NCBI GenBank assembly: GCA_900766055.1
Contig: CAAFTZ010000080.1
Span: 1-64,000, forward strand
Direction of reading: 5' to 3'
DNA length: 64,000 nt
From: an uncultured Parasutterella sp.
GTDB lineage: Bacteria > Pseudomonadota > Gammaproteobacteria > Burkholderiales > Burkholderiaceae_F
Shown: piece after piece, positions 59,054-64,000 of the stretch
How the letters are laid out: the number at the start of each line of letters is the position of its first letter
Position numbering within the stretch: position 1 is the stretch's first letter
The notes under the pieces: generated by a model
Database searches by the model: none
What the model saw: the letters and a program-made list of their open reading frames with translations, nothing else
Told to the model about the DNA's origin: nothing
Position numbers and translations under genes: made by a program

Positions 59054-61465
59054 TTATTTTTGTTTCTGAGCCTCGGAATCTTTCGTGAAACAAATCTTCA
59101 GGTCGAAGAAAAATACGGTGCCGCCGCCTTCGTTGTCTCTTACACGGAGCCTTGAGTTATGAGACTCTGCTATTGTCTGGCAAGTACTCAGACCTAGGCC
59201 GAGGCCGTTCTTCTTAGTAGAAAAGAAGGGTGTGAACAGGCTTGCTTTCATCGTATCGCTGATTCCGGGGCCATGATCGCCGACAGACAATTCAACGTCT
59301 TTAGCGCCGACCTTCGCACTGACCGTGATGGTTTTGTCCTCACTGCCGTGTTCCAAAATAGCCTCAGCAGCATTACGAATAAGATTCATGAGAATCTGCA
59401 TGATCTGGACCGGATCGCAAATTACATCAGGCACGACAGCAGGCAGCTCGTAAATCACCTGGACACCGGCATATTTCTTCTCGATCAGACGTCCGAGCTC
59501 CATCGTGTCAGAGAATACGCTATTCAAAGACACGCACTCCAATGTTGTCGGGCGGCGTTTGGCAAACGCTCTGATGTTCTTAATAATTTTGTCGATGCGT
59601 GCAGCCTGATTAGCAATCTTTCGATAGATCTCCAGCACCTGAGCCTTGTTTACTTCCGGCGCCCTGTCAATCACTTCCAGAGCTGTATTGGCATAAGCGG
59701 TAATCGCGGTGAGCGGCTGATTAATTTCGTGCGTAATCGTAGAGGCCATCTCGCCGAGCGTAATGAGGCGCGAAGAGTTTTCCATCTTACTGGTCTGCTC
59801 TTCGAATTCCTGCTCATTGATTTTTCTCTTAGTGATGTCGAGGGCAGACTGAAGTGTGACGTGAGAGCCGCCCGGAAGTGTCACTCTGGCTTCTGCTACA
59901 GAGAACCAGCGGCCAAGAGAGTCGACCCAAACCTCTCCTTGGCGATTGCCTTGCGGATCGAACGGTTCTTTAAAGGCCTTGGAAATCTCTAAGTGACCGT
60001 CGGCGGTATTTCCCAGCTGTTCCGTGTAGTGGTTATTGTGAATACCTAACATACTCCCGGTCGGTTTCTGCATCACGGCGGAAATACAAGACAAGACAGA
60101 GTTCAGAAGTCTTTCGTAGGAAGCGATAGAGTCGTTCGTGAGGTTCATGGACTGAGCCTCGACAGTGTTGTCCTGGATCATATAAATCCAGCCGATATGT
60201 TCGTTGTATGCCGAGTAGAAAGGCATCGCCAGCATCAGCGCTTCAAGCGTTTCATCATTTTTGCGGCGGATCGTCAGGTCAAAGCGGTACGGCTTACCGG
60301 GTTCTTCATGAGGACGGTCTTTCAGCAGCTGTGATGGAAGTTCAGATCCGTCTCCCCAGAAGGGATAAGGCGGTGTCTTGCCCAAAAGTTCTTCTTCGGA
60401 GTAACCGGTAATTTCCTCAGTTTGACCGTTTGTATAGACGATCTTGTTGTCCAAGTCGGTGATGATTAAAGCCAGGTTCATGGAATCTTCGATGGAGCGG
60501 TGAAGTTCCAGTTCTTTTAATGCGCGTTCAAGATCAGACTGATTCCTGCGCATTTCGCGGTTGAGGAAAAAGAGTGATAGAAGCAGAAACAGCATCAGAG
60601 CGCCCAGCCAATAAATCAGCGGGCTGGCAAAGATCATCGGGCTTTCAAGAACGTTGCAGCCGTACAACTGAATGGAAGGCGGCAGCGGGTCAGCTGCGCG
60701 TACGTAACTCGGGATGGTGTAGTCATCCGGCGGGTTGTAGGCAGCTCGGCCGGCAATTTCTTTTGTTCCGTGAAGGAACGAGAATTCGTAATCGGAAAGC
60801 AGCGACTGAGGAGTTGAAACTTCCAAAAGTTTGTTCAGCGACAGTCTGGCGAGGAGAGCATATGTTTTTTCGCCGATGGCAAAGGGATAAATGATGACAA
60901 CAGAAGGCGAAGAAATGTCGCCGGGCGTAAACCAGAAAGAAGAGTAAGAAACGCGGTTAGAGAGGAAGGCGTCTCCGATCGCATCGCGGACGACCTGCGG
61001 ATAATCCAGATAGTTATATTGACGAAGATCGCTTCTGCCAAGCCGAGGATTTACTACAGACTCCAGGCCTTTGCCGCTCGGTTCAATGACACGAAGCAGA
61101 ATAACTTCGGGGCTCGACGAGATAATTTCTCTGCCGTACTTATTTACAACGGCCGGGTTGATACCGTCCAGCTCCATTTTTTCGATCATGCGGGCCATGG
61201 AGGCAGAGATGCCCCGCATTCTCATTTCAATGTTATCGGCAACCTTTGCCGTGCTCTTCATCAGATTAGTTCTGAGAATAGTTTCGTTATTCGCACGGAC
61301 GTTGAAATAGAAAGCCGAGAAGATGACGATGATGAGAACCGCAATGGCCCAAATGAACGGGGTGGTGCCGCTGGGAAGATTGGAATGACTTTTCAGGCCC
61401 GCAAAAGCCGACGAAAATCGGTCAAGTAAGTCGTTGCTTTGCGAAATATGCTTTTTATAAGTCAT
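59054..61465 (-). CDS. PAS-domain sensor histidine kinase 1
   Basis: The 803-residue kinase has a membrane helix near the N-terminus (about 36-55), a large periplasmic sensor domain (about 57-282), a second membrane helix (about 283-301), a PAS domain (about 323-434) and a second PAS-like region (about 448-548). The phosphoacceptor is H579 (STITHEINQPLTAITAYANT), and an ATPase domain ends the chain (GDHGPGISDTM, GLGLGLSTCQTIAES). The HEINQPL box is typical of kinases paired with FixJ-type regulators such as FixL, DctB and TtrS. The ligand cannot be read from sequence. It lies upstream of regulator 1 on the same strand. Confidence 0.92.
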   Translation of the reverse strand: MTYKKHISQSNDLLDRFSSAFAGLKSHSNLPSGTTPFIWAIAVLIIVIFSAFYFNVRANNETILRTNLMKSTAKVADNIEMRMRGISASMARMIEKMELDGINPAVVNKYGREIISSSPEVILLRVIEPSGKGLESVVNPRLGRSDLRQYNYLDYPQVVRDAIGDAFLSNRVSYSSFWFTPGDISSPSVVIIYPFAIGEKTYALLARLSLNKLLEVSTPQSLLSDYEFSFLHGTKEIAGRAAYNPPDDYTIPSYVRAADPLPPSIQLYGCNVLESPMIFASPLIYWLGALMLFLLLSLFFLNREMRRNQSDLERALKELELHRSIEDSMNLALIITDLDNKIVYTNGQTEEITGYSEEELLGKTPPYPFWGDGSELPSQLLKDRPHEEPGKPYRFDLTIRRKNDETLEALMLAMPFYSAYNEHIGWIYMIQDNTVEAQSMNLTNDSIASYERLLNSVLSCISAVMQKPTGSMLGIHNNHYTEQLGNTADGHLEISKAFKEPFDPQGNRQGEVWVDSLGRWFSVAEARVTLPGGSHVTLQSALDITKRKINEQEFEEQTSKMENSSRLITLGEMASTITHEINQPLTAITAYANTALEVIDRAPEVNKAQVLEIYRKIANQAARIDKIIKNIRAFAKRRPTTLECVSLNSVFSDTMELGRLIEKKYAGVQVIYELPAVVPDVICDPVQIMQILMNLIRNAAEAILEHGSEDKTITVSAKVGAKDVELSVGDHGPGISDTMKASLFTPFFSTKKNGLGLGLSTCQTIAESHNSRLRVRDNEGGGTVFFFDLKICFTKDSEAQKQK

Positions 61466-61489
61466 GGCAATCTTCTAAAAATTTATATG

Positions 61490-61499
61490 TACGGCCGTA
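61490..61499. repeat. Perfect palindrome upstream of kinase 1
   Basis: TACGGCCGTA is a 10-bp perfect palindrome 25 bases upstream of the kinase 1 start. A second inverted repeat (ATAATT-CTT-AATTAT, 61544-61558) lies in the same gap. Either could be an operator; neither is proven. Confidence 0.3.
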
Positions 61500-61685
61500 T
61501 CTAAAAAGAGCCCTAAGATTTGTTCATTGAAAGATACAAATCGATAATTCTTAATTATGCCACTCCTTGATGAAAGGCTAAGCGCAAGGCTGCTGCGATA
61601 AAGTCAAATTGGCTTCAGCCTTACGCTTCGGATAACTTCCATCTTTCCGCCGAAGAGTCAAAGTTGAATTCAGCAAAATTGCAGA

Positions 61686-62342
61686 TCATTGAGAAATCGT
61701 TTTCGTATCATCCAAGCCGGTGCTTTCTAATCCGAGCGTTTGAAGTACTCTCAAGAGGTCTACTGAAGTTTTTGCATTTAGCTTGCGGCATGCCACTCCT
61801 CTGTGTGTTTGAGCGGTGCGCTCACTAATCCCAAGCTTGTCAGCAATGACTTTATTCATTAGACCCTGGGCAGCCAACATCACTACTTCTTTTTCTCTCT
61901 GCGTAAGGAGCGCGTATTTCTGTTCCAACGATTCTATCTTGGCCTCCTCATTTCTCCGTTTGATATCCTTCTCGACGGCAGAATGGAGGGCGGCAATTAA
62001 AACTTCATCGTCAACAGGTTTTTGCAATAGGTCTAATGCCCCGCGCTTCAGAGCGTGAATGGCCATGGCGACGTCCGCATGTCCCGAAAGGAAGACGATA
62101 GGGATATCGATAGAAATGTTTATTAGATACTGTTGAAGTTCAAGTCCCGACATTTTTGGCATGCGGATATCAAGAAGGATGCATCCGGCTTGCTCAAAAT
62201 CATCATTGTCTAAAAACTCTTCCGCATCACGATACGCTTTGACAATCCAGCCATCCTCTTCTTCCAATAGAAAAACGAGTGACTCTCTCATAACATCGTT
62301 GTCGTCGATGATCCGGACTACGGGAAGTTCAGAAATTGTCAT
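61686..62342 (-). CDS. FixJ/TtrR-type response regulator 2
   Basis: This 218-residue protein is a homologue of regulator 1. The receiver carries D58 (ILLDIRMPKMSG), the FLSGHADVAMAIHALKRGAL and QKPVD segments, and the C-terminus has a NarL-type helix-turn-helix (LTQREKEVVMLAAQG, ISERTAQTHRGVACRKL). It overlaps the upstream kinase 2 by 4 bases (ATGA), which is strong evidence that they are partners. It resembles TtrR, the response regulator for tetrathionate respiration; the match is by architecture, so the target is not certain. Confidence 0.92.
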   Translation of the reverse strand: MTISELPVVRIIDDNDVMRESLVFLLEEEDGWIVKAYRDAEEFLDNDDFEQAGCILLDIRMPKMSGLELQQYLINISIDIPIVFLSGHADVAMAIHALKRGALDLLQKPVDDEVLIAALHSAVEKDIKRRNEEAKIESLEQKYALLTQREKEVVMLAAQGLMNKVIADKLGISERTAQTHRGVACRKLNAKTSVDLLRVLQTLGLESTGLDDTKTISQ

Positions 62343-64000
62343 GATAAGTTGTTCATTAAAGGGAATATAAGTTGGAAAGTAACACCCCCATTGGGGTTGG
62401 CAAATGTATTAAGTCGGCCGCCATGTTCCTCGACAATGTGTGTCACGATTGTGAGGCCTAACCCCATGCCGTTTTCTTTAGTCGTAAATAGAGGTTGAAA
62501 AAAGTTTTGGACTTCTTCCTGCGAATATAGGCGTCCGTTGTCCTGTACCGATATAACAGCGTTTCCTTCAGATTGGCTTGTGGAAACGATAATCTCAGGG
62601 CTAGGCAGTCCCGCTAATGCCTCGGAAGAATTCTTAAGAAGGTTGATGAGCGCTAATTCAACTTCTAAAACATTAATCTCGGCGGAAAGTTCTTTCTGAA
62701 TGGGCTTAAAGAGTACTTTTCCTGAATGAGCATAAGAATTGCGGAACGTTCTAACCGTATCTTCCACTACACGATTCACATCTAAGATTTCTCGTTCGAT
62801 AGAGACGTTTTTGGCATATTTACGCACATGTTCCACGATACTTGCTGCTCGGTCAGATTGCGAAACAATGACAGCTAAAGTCGAGCAAAGAACCTTGTTA
62901 TCTACAGTGTTTTTATCCGCACGCTTCATGAGCCCACGGGAATAATTACGGATGGCGCCGAGGGGCTGTTTTAGTTCATGTGCAAGTAAAGATGAAAGTT
63001 GATTGAGGCTCTGGAACTTTTCCATGGCCTGAATTCTTTCTTTTGCCGCCGTGATTTCTTTAGAAAAGCGGATCTTCTCTTCCATGAGCGTTTCTATACT
63101 TCTCGTTTTTCTTCTTACCTGCACAGCAACAATGACACTATGGACAGCGATCAGCAGGACGGTCAGCAAGATTCCTAACGCCCAATAGCGGTTTGCGTAA
63201 ATGAATTCTTTTACTCGCAAGGGGTCCGTCTTTTCATAGGGCCCGTATCTTAGGTCGATCAATACGTTTCTGATTGAATCGAAATTGGAAGGCGGGAATC
63301 CCCACTGCAGCGAGTCAGCCATTACAGTAGTGAGCGCTGCTGCAGTGGCTTTGTGAACCATATTCATGTCATCCTGACTTACAGAGGCCAAAACCCAACC
63401 GGGGTAGAGTGATGTAGTCCTTTTGCAATTTAAACCGTCACCAAATTTTTCGTCGATCACTCTAAGTTTGGACACGATATTTTTTCGGAATTCTTTTTCG
63501 TCTTCGAGTGCGCATGCTGGCAGGAGGGCCGCAGCATCAGGGTGCTTCTCGATCGCATCAAGAAGCTCATTGGTTCCTCCGTTGATCTCATGAACCTTAG
63601 AAAAAAAATTATCCTCTTTGACTCCTTTCGAAAGTAAGTAATTCCTGAAAACAATATTGCTTTCATTTGCCGCTGAAGCCAAATAAAGATCTTTTCCTCT
63701 TAAGGAAGAGAGCCGTGGGGTTATATTTTGGTTTCCTGTTACCAGTGTGCCCGCCAGCATATGGTCAGAATCAATTGCATCTTTACGTATAAGGCCCACT
63801 AGAGGCTTGATATTTTTTTCGTGTTCAATCGTTGAGAAAAAAGGTGAATTGACAAGGATAAGATCAACAGATTTGCCTTTTATGGCTTTTTCTAATCCAT
63901 TCCAGTCGTAGTATGCGAGACTGACAACCCGAGGCTGAAATTCTTTTCTGAGTTTATCGAGAAGAATAGCTTGGGCAGCTGTCGTTTCATCCAAATGTTC
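62339..64000 (-). CDS. TtrS-like sensor histidine kinase 2 (5' end outside window)
   Basis: The reading frame is open to the window end, so the N-terminus is missing; at least 553 residues are visible. The visible part has a periplasmic PhnD-like ligand-binding domain (about 270 residues, with VDLILVNSPFFSTIE and the GLIRKDA segment), a single membrane helix (RYWALGILLTVLLIAVHSVI), a coiled coil, the phosphoacceptor LAHELKQPLGAIRNYSRGL, and an ATPase domain (VSVQDNGRLYSQE, GMGLGLTIVTHIVEEHGG). The combination of a PhnD-type periplasmic sensor with this kinase is that of TtrS, which senses tetrathionate. The ligand here is not shown. It overlaps regulator 2 by 4 bases. Confidence 0.9.
   Translation of the reverse strand, partial: EHLDETTAAQAILLDKLRKEFQPRVVSLAYYDWNGLEKAIKGKSVDLILVNSPFFSTIEHEKNIKPLVGLIRKDAIDSDHMLAGTLVTGNQNITPRLSSLRGKDLYLASAANESNIVFRNYLLSKGVKEDNFFSKVHEINGGTNELLDAIEKHPDAAALLPACALEDEKEFRKNIVSKLRVIDEKFGDGLNCKRTTSLYPGWVLASVSQDDMNMVHKATAAALTTVMADSLQWGFPPSNFDSIRNVLIDLRYGPYEKTDPLRVKEFIYANRYWALGILLTVLLIAVHSVIVAVQVRRKTRSIETLMEEKIRFSKEITAAKERIQAMEKFQSLNQLSSLLAHELKQPLGAIRNYSRGLMKRADKNTVDNKVLCSTLAVIVSQSDRAASIVEHVRKYAKNVSIEREILDVNRVVEDTVRTFRNSYAHSGKVLFKPIQKELSAEINVLEVELALINLLKNSSEALAGLPSPEIIVSTSQSEGNAVISVQDNGRLYSQEEVQNFFQPLFTTKENGMGLGLTIVTHIVEEHGGRLNTFANPNGGVTFQLIFPLMNNLS

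Overview
The window reads as ordinary chromosome of a Gram-negative betaproteobacterium, most likely order Burkholderiales, family Sutterellaceae (Parasutterella/Sutterella type). This is inferred from gene order (map-glnD opposite rpsB-tsf-pyrH-frr-uppS-cdsA-dxr-rseP-bamA-skp-lpxD-fabZ-lpxA-lpxB-rnhB; smpB opposite rnfH-guaB-guaA; tadA-ldcA; ilvB-ilvH-ilvC; glnA-ntrB-ntrC), from moderate GC content, and from tetrathionate-sensor-like kinases at the right end. No rRNA, tRNA, CRISPR array, insertion sequence or prophage was seen. Coding density is high and almost every gene has a clear family.

Layout. 1-2750 (minus): dapC-dapD and the start of dapE (lysine/diaminopimelate), with queF (queuosine) separate. 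2971-7032 (plus): a ZipA-like division protein, ligA and a methylthioinosine phosphorylase. 7094-10488 (minus): map-glnD. 10832-26510 (plus): a long block for translation factors, UMP kinase, isoprenoid and phospholipid synthesis, outer-membrane assembly and lipid A, ending in rnhB and a SpoU methyltransferase; an unlisted 48-codon gene lies on the minus strand at 13389-13535. 26562-29901: ppsR divergent from ppsA. 30017-32637: an orphan NfeD protein, two tandem paralogous proteins of unknown function and an iron-type alcohol dehydrogenase. 32634-33703 (minus): a secreted PLD-family protein and smpB. 33821-37336: rnfH, guaB, guaA. 37697-41911: an unknown protein, an N-terminally extended TadA, LdcA and a membrane hybrid kinase. 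42107-45398: ilvBHC. 45466-49024: yicC, then rph-rdgB-hemW. 49328-53295: glnA-ntrB-ntrC behind a near-perfect sigma-54 promoter. 53319-58050: an RlmN-like radical SAM protein, xthA, prlC, folD. 58211-64000 (minus): two consecutive FixJ/TtrR-type two-component systems, the last kinase running off the window.

Functional links. Nitrogen control is represented by glnD (PII uridylylation), glnA and ntrBC, with a candidate NtrC site and a sigma-54 promoter ahead of glnA. Envelope biogenesis is concentrated in the uppS-to-lpxB block, with ldcA (peptidoglycan recycling) elsewhere. ppsR/ppsA control the PEP/pyruvate node.

The least explained material is the paralogous pair at 30400-31447, the 48-residue gene, the 190-residue protein at 37697 that may be translated without a leader, the N-terminal extension of TadA, the hairpins in the rpsB leader, and the stacked two-component systems. 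Nothing in the window shows the signature of a defence island or a mobile system.
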